Below are positions 1 to 7,067 of a stretch of 14,648 nucleotides of DNA, in pieces. Every line of letters starts with the position of its first letter. Positions within the stretch are counted from its first letter, which is position 1. This stretch comes from Pedosphaera sp. (GTDB taxonomy: Bacteria > Verrucomicrobiota > Verrucomicrobiia > Limisphaerales > UBA9464): positions 1 through 14,648 of the forward strand of contig SIAZ01000067.1 in assembly GCA_009695405.1 (NCBI GenBank), read 5' to 3'. The notes under the pieces are model-generated. The model did no database searches. It was not told the origin of the DNA and was given only the letters and a program-made list of their open reading frames with translations. A program made the position numbers and the translations under genes.

Positions 1-81
1 CAGCGCCTCCATCCCCACCTTCGCTTTGAACGCTGAACTGTGTCTTTTCCGTTTGGTTTTGGTTTTCATTGGTCTGATCAT
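1..81 (-). CDS. IS3-family transposase OrfA, N-terminal fragment
   Basis: This is the start of an IS3-type OrfA, the helix-turn-helix DNA-binding subunit that is normally fused to OrfB by programmed frameshifting. The visible protein contains the stretch KRKRHSSAFKAKVGMEAL, which matches the family's basic opening (KRKRHSPEFKAKVALEAL-like). Two in-frame ATGs are possible, at 81 and at 69; the one at 69 gives MKTKTKRKRH and resembles family members more closely. The frame is open to base 1, so the gene continues outside the window. Whether the full element is intact cannot be judged. Confidence 0.8.
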   Translation of the reverse strand, partial: MIRPMKTKTKRKRHSSAFKAKVGMEAL

Positions 82-112
82 TTTGTCGTTGATCAAACCC
101 GCAAAACCATAA

Positions 113-147
113 CTTAACCGCTGGTCCAGTTTTCGGGGTCCACCTCA
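113..147 (-). repeat. terminal inverted repeat of the left IS3-type element
   Basis: This 35-bp stretch forms the outer end of the left insertion sequence, with TGA as the outermost bases on the minus strand. It lies 32 bp upstream of the first possible orfA start. The assignment rests on its position and on resemblance to other IS3-family ends, not on a visible partner repeat. Confidence 0.6.
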
Positions 148-167
148 GACTGCTGAGCCGTGCAGTC
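148..167. terminator. hairpin after the hydrolase gene, possible terminator
   Basis: GACTGC (148-153) and GCAGTC (162-167) form a perfect 6-bp stem with an 8-nt loop. It lies 26 bp beyond the hydrolase stop and directly abuts the insertion-sequence end at 147. No U-tract follows on the minus strand, so a role as an intrinsic terminator is uncertain. It may once have had a longer context that the insertion removed. Confidence 0.3.
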
Positions 168-193
168 CCGGCGGTTTTGATTGGTGAGCCAGA

Positions 194-2488
194 TTACTTC
201 GGCGGCATTGAAAGATGTCGGCGCAAGAAGGCGAAAGTGCCCACACCGTTAATGGTGTGGGGGCCGTTAAAAAACTCAATCTCGGTTCGATCGGCAATAC
301 CTAGTTTCACAAACAGTCGGCGTGTTTTTGCATATTCGTATGCCACCCACTCATCGGGGGCGACACCATCGTCGTGACCTCGTTCCACCATGAAAGGGCG
401 TGGGCAAATCAACCAAGACAACTCAGCGTAGTTGAAGGTGTTACCGAGATTCCATTCGGGCATATCGTACTCGTTATTAAATAAGTAGCTGTAGGGAGAG
501 GTCGTGGAGGTGCATTTCCAGATCCACTCGTTGTAGTCTGCTGAACAAATACTGAGACAATAACGATCCACCCACACTGGGATGCGCATAGCCGATTTTC
601 CACCATAACTGAGTCCATAAAAGGCAATCCGTTGAGGGTCCACATACGGTTGGTCTGCGAGCCAGTCGGTGATGACTTCATGTTGACGAATGATGAAGGA
701 CCAAAGGGTAAGTCCCAAGGGCTGGGCCTTGCGAAGGACCTGTCGGAAACGGGTATTGCCGATATAAGCATTTTGAGGCGCGAAGGTCACATAACCTTGC
801 TCGGCTAATCGGTACCCATAGGTATGGTAAGCCCAATGATCGATTTTAGGATCTGAGAGGTCGGTTGGTCGGCCTTCTAATCCGTGCTGACATACCACCA
901 CCGGTCGGCGTTCGCCTTTCTTCATGCCAGCGGGTATGACCAAAATACCGTAGGCTGGAAGCCCCTCGTGAACGCTCAAAGCTACCTCGTATCCTCGAAT
1001 ACCATTGGTTTCGTAGAGCAAACGTGTCTGAGGCGCAGACGGCACTGAGGCCGGTGGAATCACTCCGACCGTTTCTTTTTTAAAATAATCACGCAGCGCT
1101 CCTGTTGAATTAGTAAAAGCGGCGAGATTCGTTTTTTTTGCGTCCTTCCAAAACGCCTGTCGAGCATCGGAACTTCGTACCATGAGAGCCTGAGTATCAT
1201 CCAAAAGTTGACGGTATTGTCGTAATTGCCGAGCCGCCCCGTCAGGCAGTGGGCCGGTCAAAGTGGAGGGTTTGTCGGTAGCCTGTTCAGGGGAAAGTTG
1301 TAAGGCACCAGCTAATCCGCGAAAGGCACCATCACCCAACGCAAGGGTAGGGGATGCTTCGTGTGCGCGGATTCGGTCCTTCCAAACGGAGGGAATCATC
1401 GCGCGCGCTCGGTCTAGTTCTGCAGTCACGGAGGTTGCTGTTGGGCGACTCAGCTTTCCAGGGGCCCCCGAATTGGCATCGGTCCAAATCCCTGATGGAT
1501 GAGCGCCATCTTCTATGAGCAATGTCCGTGGCAGTAGAAGCGAAGCGATCTCAGCATCGCCGAAATCCCGCACATACGACCAGACATTGCGATCGAGCGG
1601 TTCGAGCCACTGGGCTTCGCGCGGTTGAAAGTAACCGGACACCAATGCCACAGAAAAGCGATCGTCGAGAGCCGCCGCATGCAAAGCGACACGGCCACCT
1701 TCCCCTGTACCGGCTATGGCGAGAGGACGGTTGCTTTGGTCGGGGGCCCGATGGGCCACCAGCCAATCGGCTGCCGCGAGTGCTTTCTGAATATCGTAAC
1801 CTCCGGGAGTGCGGCCCATTTCATAGGAGGCGCGCCATAGCGTCTCCCGCTGGCTATGATTCATAGGGCGATAGCCCGGATTACCCCCATTGATTGTTCC
1901 CCGATTTAATAAGACTGGAATGATCACCCGACAGCCTGCATTCGCCAAGCGTGCCCCAAAAGCTTGGACAGATTCACCCCCAGTTTGTAGGCCGGCAAGG
2001 GCCTCGGGCGATCCCTCGCAATCGGGGATGAGGACAACATCCGCCTTCGGACTCCCTTCAGGATCTAGCAGGAGCCCTTCTCCTTCGACACTTCGAAAAA
2101 CAGTCCAACGAACAGCGAAGGCTCGGTGCTTAGCACCACGAGCTAATTCAGCTCCGTTGGCGCTGCTTCCGATGACGGCAGAGTGCCTCAGTTCAACTGG
2201 GTCACGGCCGTCGACTATCCCGAGGATTTCCTTTAATCGCCGCCGCTGTGGATCGCGTGCTTTGCTGAAGGCGTCTAGGGTCGATACATCTCGAGGCCAT
2301 CGGGCGGTTCGGTCGAGAACCACCGTGGACAAAACTCGGTCAAGGGACGCGTCGATAGATCCAACGATGCGAGCAGCGGGGTCACCTTCCCAAGTCAGTG
2401 GAGTGGTGCCAGGTAACACATCAGCAATGGAGGCAACTGAGGCGAAGCAGAGAAGGGCTAGTAAGGGACCAGAGAAGAGAAAGATCAT
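194..2488 (-). CDS. exported two-domain alpha/beta-hydrolase (dienelactone hydrolase / acetyl-xylan-esterase-like)
   Basis: This 764-residue protein appears to be an exported esterase or peptidase-like hydrolase of the alpha/beta-hydrolase fold. Residues 1-22 form a hydrophobic signal-peptide-like segment (MIFLFSGPLLALLCFASVAS) with little N-terminal charge. There seem to be two hydrolase-like domains. The first (about 140-330) has VVLIPDCEG and then GTGEGG (260-265) where a GxSxG elbow would be expected, so the serine is absent. The second (about 490-760) has VVVCQHGLEG, the nucleophile elbow GLSYGG (Ser627), an acidic GHDDG (Asp706/707) and GPHTINGVG (His744), a complete triad. It lies 55 bp downstream of the pseudopilin gene on the same strand, so co-transcription is plausible. 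The substrate is unknown; polysaccharide or ester cleavage is only an inference from the fold. An in-frame TAA four codons upstream supports this ATG as the start. Confidence 0.85.
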   Translation of the reverse strand: MIFLFSGPLLALLCFASVASIADVLPGTTPLTWEGDPAARIVGSIDASLDRVLSTVVLDRTARWPRDVSTLDAFSKARDPQRRRLKEILGIVDGRDPVELRHSAVIGSSANGAELARGAKHRAFAVRWTVFRSVEGEGLLLDPEGSPKADVVLIPDCEGSPEALAGLQTGGESVQAFGARLANAGCRVIIPVLLNRGTINGGNPGYRPMNHSQRETLWRASYEMGRTPGGYDIQKALAAADWLVAHRAPDQSNRPLAIAGTGEGGRVALHAAALDDRFSVALVSGYFQPREAQWLEPLDRNVWSYVRDFGDAEIASLLLPRTLLIEDGAHPSGIWTDANSGAPGKLSRPTATSVTAELDRARAMIPSVWKDRIRAHEASPTLALGDGAFRGLAGALQLSPEQATDKPSTLTGPLPDGAARQLRQYRQLLDDTQALMVRSSDARQAFWKDAKKTNLAAFTNSTGALRDYFKKETVGVIPPASVPSAPQTRLLYETNGIRGYEVALSVHEGLPAYGILVIPAGMKKGERRPVVVCQHGLEGRPTDLSDPKIDHWAYHTYGYRLAEQGYVTFAPQNAYIGNTRFRQVLRKAQPLGLTLWSFIIRQHEVITDWLADQPYVDPQRIAFYGLSYGGKSAMRIPVWVDRYCLSICSADYNEWIWKCTSTTSPYSYLFNNEYDMPEWNLGNTFNYAELSWLICPRPFMVERGHDDGVAPDEWVAYEYAKTRRLFVKLGIADRTEIEFFNGPHTINGVGTFAFLRRHLSMPPK

Positions 2489-2543
2489 GGTTAGAATTTA
2501 CGAAATTGAAAGCGTTAATTAAGCAAATAAATAAGAGGAGAGA

Positions 2544-3368
2544 TTAGCGATCTATTTTTAATTCAGGGTCCCAATACTTTACATTCACCAGACTCTGGTT
2601 AGAAGGCGGGTTGATGTCGCGATCAAGCCGAGCTTCGGAGTGGCCATCGGCAAAAACCACCACGCCGCGTCCACTCGCGGAGTTGCGTCCCCGCGATTTG
2701 CTATCGCCATGGCGTGTGGCCACTCCTTCAAAAGCTGCATTTGAACCATCCATCACCGCAGCGGGCCACCAAAGGCTCATGCTGTAATAACCCTCGCTAT
2801 CGCCGATCATCATGTTTTGGGTGGGACTGCGGATCCCGTTTCGTTTGATGCGACCTGGGTTAATATAACCGCCGGGGCCGGAAGCAACGCCTCGAGCGTA
2901 TGGAGGGTCAGAGAAAAGAAAAAAAGTATTGCACCCGTAACCGACTCGATCGCCAGCATTCACTGCTGGTAACCAACTCCACTTGAATCCTGGAAAATAT
3001 TGACTGCGAGTTCCTTGAAGGACAGGGCAATGAAATAGATTTGAATTCCCCTGTGAGTACGGCCCCAGATAGTTTCCCCACCAATCATCTTTGGCCGGTA
3101 AGGTGGTGGGCATCATCAATCTGTGTCCTGGAAAATAATCGTTATTGTCGTCGGTATAAAACTGAAGAAATAAACCAATCTGCTTCAGGTTACTGAGGCA
3201 TTTTGTCTGTTGCGCCTTCCCTTTCGCCTTTCCAAGCGAAGGTAAAAGCATGCTGGCAAGAATCGCGATAATGGCGATGACGACGAGAAGTTCAATCAGT
3301 GTGAAGGCCGATTCTTTAGGGTAAATTGTTTTACAGAATTGATTCTTAATATTCTGTTGACTTTTCAT
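2544..3368 (-). CDS. type II secretion/pilin-like protein with prepilin N-terminal methylation motif (DUF1559-like, H-X9-DG type)
   Basis: This is a pseudopilin-like protein of about 274 residues. A short basic leader ends in KESA, and cleavage would fall before Phe22 in AFTLIELLVVIAIIAILASM. Glu26 is the conserved Glu5 of mature pilins, and the hydrophobic helix continues to about residue 45. The C-terminal part is a globular domain with aromatic, Gly- and Asn-rich stretches. It ends in RHGDSKSRG and VVFADGHSE, matching the H-X9-DG processing-associated motif common in Verrucomicrobiota, Lentisphaerae and Planctomycetota. The frame is open upstream to 3464, but the start at 3368 (MKSQQN) gives a leader of normal length; the extra 32 residues are unlike pilins. 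No Shine-Dalgarno sequence is seen. Such genomes usually carry many copies, and their individual roles are mostly unknown. Confidence 0.88.
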   Translation of the reverse strand: MKSQQNIKNQFCKTIYPKESAFTLIELLVVIAIIAILASMLLPSLGKAKGKAQQTKCLSNLKQIGLFLQFYTDDNNDYFPGHRLMMPTTLPAKDDWWGNYLGPYSQGNSNLFHCPVLQGTRSQYFPGFKWSWLPAVNAGDRVGYGCNTFFLFSDPPYARGVASGPGGYINPGRIKRNGIRSPTQNMMIGDSEGYYSMSLWWPAAVMDGSNAAFEGVATRHGDSKSRGRNSASGRGVVVFADGHSEARLDRDINPPSNQSLVNVKYWDPELKIDR

Positions 3369-3479
3369 GAAAATAATTGGTCTCGCGCAGTCAGCTTTAC
3401 GCTTTTTAGTGAGAAGTTGAGGATGATTAAAGTGCCTAATTCTGACCAAGGAACAAGGATGCAATTTATATAAGTTCGG

Positions 3480-3534
3480 ACCGTCGACTAATAGAGGAGC
3501 AACGGCGCAAATTTTTGTTCAATCCGTCGACGGT
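3480..3534. repeat. 9-bp inverted repeat around GTCGAC between the DUF2007-like and pseudopilin genes
   Basis: ACCGTCGAC (3480-3488) and GTCGACGGT (3526-3534) are perfect inverted copies separated by 37 nt. Because the core GTCGAC is itself palindromic, CCGTCGAC also occurs as a direct repeat at 3481 and 3524. The right arm touches the stop codon of the DUF2007-like gene. The pair lies about 110 bp upstream of the pseudopilin start. It could be a weak terminator stem or a paired binding site for a regulator; the sequence does not decide. Confidence 0.3.
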
Positions 3535-3749
3535 TATGCATTTAGATCAATTAAGAATTGTTGCGCCTCGGCAACTTCTTCTGTTGGCAGTAGGACTTGA
3601 AAAGAAATGTCGTTGCCCCACATGGAGAAATGCCCGCCGGTGGCTAAATCAAGGGGATGAAATCCCGCCGAGCGAAGCATCACGATCAGAATATCTGCTT
3701 CCACGGCCGTCTGAGTGGACTTGATACAAGTGAACATTGAATTTCTCAT
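3534..3749 (-). CDS. small DUF2007-like protein
   Basis: This 71-residue soluble protein resembles DUF2007, described in databases as a putative signal-transducing protein. The N-terminal half, MFTCIKSTQTAVEADILI, matches the family pattern of a beta strand, then a helix that contains EA.L, then LRSAGF. The C-terminal half, ISFQVLLPTEEVAEAQQFL, matches the V.V...D...A..L ending. No catalytic residues are recognisable, and the biochemical role of the family is not known. It lies 70 bp downstream of the methyltransferase on the same strand and may be co-transcribed with it. ATGs at 3749 and 3737 are both possible; neither has a clear ribosome binding site. Confidence 0.65.
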   Translation of the reverse strand: MRNSMFTCIKSTQTAVEADILIVMLRSAGFHPLDLATGGHFSMWGNDISFQVLLPTEEVAEAQQFLIDLNA

Positions 3750-3819
3750 TTGATCTTTTTCAAGCTAGGCCGAATCAGAAGCAAGATTGCGATCAATTTC
3801 TTGTATCAAAAAGGCGGGT

Positions 3820-4557
3820 CTAACGGCGGAGATGACGGACGATTTTCGATGGAAAATAAGGCAGGGCGCAGAGAATTTCTTTAAGCATTCGTGGGGACAT
3901 CAGGGAAGGAACCGTCGCTGCAACATAAGCCCGCGGATGAACTAAATCTTCCGGCCAAGGACGATCGGCAGCGACCGCGGTTGGATACGCGTGTATTCGA
4001 GTTTCGCGGACGAAGACCAACAGATTTTGTACATACCACCAAGCCACTTTGCCATTGTTCCAGATCTGATGACGCAAGCAATCGATCGGTCGGAATCCGT
4101 TCCGACGAAATGCAGCCACCCAGTAGCTTTGAAACTGTTCGTTTACATGGTGTGTGCCGCCTTGTCCCGGAATAGCGGCACTAAAGACGACCGCATCACC
4201 AAGCCTGCAGAGGTCAGCCACAAACGATTCAGCGCGGGATTCATCCAGATGTTCTGCCACCTCCAAACAATGAACGAGATCAAAGCGGCGGTCGATCTGG
4301 AGAGGTTCCATCAGATTCCGACGTGTGAACGTCTCTGGTCGGATCAATAATTGTTCCGAGCGCACGATATCCCCATCTATACCGAGAATTTCGCAACCTA
4401 GGTCTTGATACGTCCGGGCCCAAGTCCCAGAACCGCAACCGACATCAACCACGGTTTTTGCAGGGAAAAGTTGCAGGATTAAGGGGACAACTTCCTTTGC
4501 GGAAATTGTCGAATCCTCCTTCAGATCCTCGTAGTAGGCTTTGGAATAGGCACTCAT
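3820..4557 (-). CDS. class I SAM-dependent methyltransferase
   Basis: This 245-residue protein is a Rossmann-fold methyltransferase. Motif I is VVDVGCGSGTWA (36-47), the acidic residue ending strand 2 is Asp61 in LGIDGD, and the strand-4 region is FDLVHCLEVAEHLDE (92-106). A later segment, GGTHHVNEQFQSYW (about 133-146), and the tail IWNNGKVAWWYVQNLLVF resemble methyltransferases often found near sugar or cell-surface genes. The substrate cannot be named. The frame is open to 4641, but the ATG at 4557 (MSAYSKAYYEDL) begins where homologues usually begin, and it keeps the gene further from the divergent tRNA. A GT4 gene is present elsewhere in the window but is not adjacent, so no pathway link is claimed. 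Confidence 0.85.
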   Translation of the reverse strand: MSAYSKAYYEDLKEDSTISAKEVVPLILQLFPAKTVVDVGCGSGTWARTYQDLGCEILGIDGDIVRSEQLLIRPETFTRRNLMEPLQIDRRFDLVHCLEVAEHLDESRAESFVADLCRLGDAVVFSAAIPGQGGTHHVNEQFQSYWVAAFRRNGFRPIDCLRHQIWNNGKVAWWYVQNLLVFVRETRIHAYPTAVAADRPWPEDLVHPRAYVAATVPSLMSPRMLKEILCALPYFPSKIVRHLRR

Positions 4558-4665
4558 CTGGGGACACGATACGAGTGTATCGGTTATGGAAAAAGGAAAC
4601 TCTCTAAACAAATTCCTTGCGAAGTTTCTCCCAATTCTCAACCTTCCGCACCTTCGAATGGAAGT

Positions 4666-4740
4666 GCGCGGTTAGCTCAGTGGTAGAGCATTACCTTGAC
4701 ACGGTAGGGGTCACAGGTTCGAACCCTGTATCGCGCACCA
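4666..4740 (+). tRNA. tRNA-Val(GAC), CCA encoded
   Basis: A complete cloverleaf can be drawn. The acceptor stem is GCGCGGT/ATCGCGC with one G-U pair. The D arm is GCTC-AGTGGTA-GAGC, the anticodon stem is TTACC/GGTAG with loop TTGACAC, the variable loop is GGGTC, and the T arm is ACAGG-TTCGAAC-CCTGT. The discriminator is A and CCA is encoded (4738-4740). The anticodon GAC at 4698-4700 reads the valine codons GUC and GUU. Total length is 75 nt. It is oriented opposite to the methyltransferase on its left. Confidence 0.97.
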
Positions 4741-4930
4741 TTTCTTTTGTTAAAACCCTGGACCTAAGCTTGCGGACGGATCCGTTGGGCTGTCTGGTGG
4801 TTCGGGGTAGGTTATTTCTTGAGGTCAGGCTTATCTGACATAAAGTATGTCTCCCGCCTTTCTTTCTTACGGCGATTTTCGATTTGGATTTCAAACTGAC
4901 TTCTTTTCTTCGCTCTTTTAATCTCCACCG
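4741..4930. other. noncoding spacer between tRNA-Val and the membrane-protein gene
   Basis: I see no gene in this 190-bp stretch. A 5-bp stem GTCAG/CTGAC with a 6-nt loop sits at 4824-4839 without a following T-run. Any promoter for the downstream pair should lie here or include the tRNA promoter, but I cannot place convincing -35/-10 boxes. Confidence 0.5.
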
Positions 4931-5374
4931 ATGCCAGAGCCTTTCCTGAAATTTGTGCACCGATGGTTGGTGACCACCATTGCGGTTATGGCGGCAGATT
5001 TCCTGATCGGGGGGATTTCTCATTCGACGATCCAATCACTGTTTATCGCCTCGGCTTTGTTGGGCTTTCTTAATGCGTTTGTTCGTCCTCTCCTTCTTTT
5101 TGTCTCTCTGCCGCTTGTCATTGTTACCTTGGGGCTTTTTGCTCTGGTCATAAACGCCCTTCTTCTTCTTCTCGTCGGGTCTTTGCTTCAACCTGATTTT
5201 AGGGTCGATGGTTTTAAGTCCGCGTTTTTGGGCGCTCTAGTGATAAGCATTGTCTCGATTCTTGTTCGTCCGTTTTTTCCTTCAAGTGCCTCGCCGCTAG
5301 GACAACGACCTTCGCAGAAACAGGCTAAGGCTTCAAAATCGGATGACTTTAAAGGGCCGACCATCGATATTTAA
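4931..5374 (+). CDS. phage-holin-family IV membrane protein (PF04020, YvlD-like)
   Basis: This 147-residue integral membrane protein has about four hydrophobic segments (roughly 13-30, 35-60, 62-85 and 97-117). It has the family signature GFLNAFVRPLLLFVSLPLVI followed by VTLG and INALLLLLVG. Despite the name, chromosomal members of this family are widespread in bacteria without phages and their role is unclear; links to envelope stress or lysis are not proven. The C-terminal 30 residues are hydrophilic and rich in Ser, Lys and Gln. The stop is 6 bp before the L,D-transpeptidase start, so the two genes are very likely one transcript. Confidence 0.85.
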   Translation: MPEPFLKFVHRWLVTTIAVMAADFLIGGISHSTIQSLFIASALLGFLNAFVRPLLLFVSLPLVIVTLGLFALVINALLLLLVGSLLQPDFRVDGFKSAFLGALVISIVSILVRPFFPSSASPLGQRPSQKQAKASKSDDFKGPTIDI

Positions 5375-5380
5375 ATTAAG

Positions 5381-6583
5381 ATGGCGCGATCCAAACCATC
5401 CAAGCGGCCAATCCGCCTGCAAGGTGAGAGGTTTCCTTGGGGTGCGCTTGGACTTTCCTTGGTCATTGTGGCGGTCGGCGTTGGGTGGTGGTTGCAGCGC
5501 GATAACTCAAATTCGCCACCGATAACCCCTTTCCAAAAGACAGAGGTTTCGATTTTATTACCTGACCCTCTCGTGTTGTCAGATCCTCCAGCGTTGTCAT
5601 TGATACCACCGCCTAAAACTTCTCCATCGAACCCGACTCCATCCCTGCCGATTGCCACGCTGCCGATCCTCGTTTCGAATCTACCGCCAAAGTTGGTTCC
5701 AACAGCTCGTGTCGAAATGAAGTTCAGCGCGCGGTCGGTGACGAATTTAGTAGAAGCTCAGATCGCCCTAGCGCGCTTGGGCATTTCGGCGGGATCGATT
5801 GACGGTGTTGCTGGGCCTCAGTCTGCGGCGGCATTTCGAGCGTTTCAAATGCGACAGGGCTTGGAACTAACAGGGCGGCTAGACAGAGCCACACGAAGCG
5901 CGCTGATACTGTCCTCGCTTCCATTCACCCGCTTCGAGGTAACTCAGGTCCTCCTCGAGGGGTTGGCACCACTTCCGAAGACTTGGCTGGGAAAATCGAA
6001 AGCGACCCATCTCGGATTCGAAACCTTACTTGAGTTGATAGCAGAACGTTTTCAGAGTCATCCTAGTTTAATTCGAGGATTAAATCCAGGCATCGACTGG
6101 GAACATCCCATCGCTGGGCTAAATCTGTTAGTGCCAGATGTGACAATACTGGGTGCGCGTCGTCCATCCTTGGTGCGCATTAGTCTTTCTGGGCATCATT
6201 TGCGGGCGTTTAGTTCGCGGGGCGATCTCTTGGTACACTTCCCTTGCAGCATCGCTCGTCGAGTGGAGAATCGGCCCATTGGAGATTTACAGGTGGTTGT
6301 TGTCGTGTCCGACCCAGACTACACCTTCGATCCCGAGATGTTTCCTGAATCGGTAGCAGCACGCTCGATCGACCGAAAATTACGCGTGGCGCCGGGCCCT
6401 AATAACCCAGTGGGATCGGCTTGGATCGGGTTGGATCGAGCCGGTTACGGAATCCACGGAACACCAAAACCGGAAGATGTGGGGCGTACCGAAAGTCATG
6501 GCTGTTTCCGGTTGGCCAATTGGAATGCGGATTTGCTTCGGCGAATGGCTTGGAAAGGGCTATCGGTTCGGGTGGAACCCTGA
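5381..6583 (+). CDS. membrane-anchored L,D-transpeptidase (YkuD) with peptidoglycan-binding domain
   Basis: This 400-residue protein is an envelope enzyme that would form 3-3 peptidoglycan cross-links or attach proteins to the wall, using an active-site cysteine. A basic N-terminus is followed by one membrane segment (about 21-38). Next come a Pro/Ser-rich linker (45-110) and a PG_binding_1 domain (about 114-178, with LARLGISAGSIDGVAGPQSA and AFRAFQMRQGL). A LysM-like stretch follows (about 213-251, LLELIAERF to LNLLVPD). The C-terminal YkuD domain (about 262-400) carries GIHGT (His359) and the catalytic SHGCFR with His373 and Cys375. All key residues are present. It follows the PF04020 gene by 6 bp. 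The LysM assignment is weaker than the other two domains. Confidence 0.92.
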   Translation: MARSKPSKRPIRLQGERFPWGALGLSLVIVAVGVGWWLQRDNSNSPPITPFQKTEVSILLPDPLVLSDPPALSLIPPPKTSPSNPTPSLPIATLPILVSNLPPKLVPTARVEMKFSARSVTNLVEAQIALARLGISAGSIDGVAGPQSAAAFRAFQMRQGLELTGRLDRATRSALILSSLPFTRFEVTQVLLEGLAPLPKTWLGKSKATHLGFETLLELIAERFQSHPSLIRGLNPGIDWEHPIAGLNLLVPDVTILGARRPSLVRISLSGHHLRAFSSRGDLLVHFPCSIARRVENRPIGDLQVVVVVSDPDYTFDPEMFPESVAARSIDRKLRVAPGPNNPVGSAWIGLDRAGYGIHGTPKPEDVGRTESHGCFRLANWNADLLRRMAWKGLSVRVEP

Positions 6584-6618
6584 GGGCACTTCAAGAAGGT
6601 GGGTTGCAAGAATAGTTA

Positions 6619-6647
6619 AGCTCCTATACCGATTTATAATAGGAGCT
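6619..6647. terminator. strong hairpin downstream of the L,D-transpeptidase
   Basis: AGCTCCTAT (6619-6627) and ATAGGAGCT (6639-6647) form a perfect 9-bp stem with an 11-nt AT-rich loop, 36 bp after the L,D-transpeptidase stop. It probably ends or stabilises the transcript of the preceding pair. A clear T-run is lacking on either strand, so factor-independent termination is not certain. Confidence 0.45.
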
Positions 6648-6682
6648 CATCTTGGGCACCTCTCGTTCTAACGGTTGTTGCC

Positions 6683-7067
6683 ATGACCGCTTATCGTCTG
6701 ACCCAGAAACTGATTTCGGCGATGGTTCATCCCTATGCTTTCCTCACCGTGACATAGACCGTCGCTTTGGCTGCTTCAGTGGGGATGTTGATTTTCCTAT
6801 CGATGTCTCGAGGGGTATTGGGCGAATTTCGAGGAGTCACTTAGATTAGTGCAGCGCTTGGGATGGTTCTTTTGGCCTTGGAAGCAGGCAGTCTCTTAGC
6901 CTATCGGAAGACTGGAATCTGAGTGCCTTTGGATTGGTCTTCAATGCGCTGAGGGCCCTTATCTTGTTGCCTGTGAGCATTGGTTTTTCCGCGAACGGAT
7001 GTCCTTAGTGAGTTGGACTGGGGGTCGCCTATGTATCGCCGGCTTAACCCTTTTCGCTCGTCGTTAA
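6683..7067 (+). pseudogene. decayed gene for a small multi-span membrane protein
   Basis: From the ATG at 6683, one frame reads as a plausible membrane protein interrupted by stops: MTAYRLTQKLISAMVHPYAF..., TAG (6755-6757), TVALAASVGMLIFLSMSRGV..., TAG (6842-6844), ISAALGMVLLALEAGSLLAY..., TGA (6920-6922). At about 6919 the sense continues in another frame as LSAFGLVFNALRALILLPVS..., up to a TAG at 7006-7008. A third frame gives SLVSWTGGRLCIAGLTLFAR and ends with TAA at 7067. The pieces add up to about 125 residues with roughly four hydrophobic spans. The first two TAGs could be mutated TGG (Trp) codons. I do not recognise the family. That these pieces were once one gene is inference from hydrophobic, protein-like composition running across the breaks. 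Confidence 0.5.

Larger units (their letters stand above)
1..147 (-). mobile_element. IS3-family insertion sequence, 5' end (partial)
   Basis: The element enters from the left edge and is transcribed leftwards. It holds the first codons of a transposase OrfA and, beyond them, a terminal inverted repeat. Read on the minus strand from 147, the end is TGAGGTGGACCCCGAAAACT followed by GGACCAGCGGTTAAG. The TGA start and the internal CTGGAC-like block are typical of IS3-family ends. The boundary at 147 is inferred from the TGA terminus. The target-site duplication cannot be checked because the other end lies outside the window. Confidence 0.8.

Noticed and set aside
1890..2522. 210-codon plus-strand frame opposite the hydrolase
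   Set aside because: It is antisense to a well-supported coding region, Arg/Ser/Pro-rich and low in protein-like features; taken as a shadow.
3369..3464. 32-residue extension of the pseudopilin frame
   Set aside because: It would place the prepilin cleavage site more than 50 residues in, unlike normal leaders; the internal ATG at 3368 fits better.
4558..4641. 28-residue extension of the methyltransferase frame
   Set aside because: The extension is basic and unlike methyltransferase N-termini, and the ATG at 4557 fits homologue starts.
4617..4838. Plus-strand 73-codon frame containing SSVVEHYLDTVGVTGSNPVS
   Set aside because: This is the translation of the tRNA-Val gene, a common false prediction.
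4691..5035. Minus-strand 114-codon frame ending DTGFEPVTPTVSR
   Set aside because: It is the antisense reading of the tRNA plus the start of the PF04020 gene, also a known false-positive pattern.
6683..6922. Stop-codon recoding (TAG read as Trp) as an explanation for the interrupted frame
   Set aside because: The frame also meets a TGA and shifts phase, and no other gene in the window needs TAG read-through, so decay is the simpler reading.
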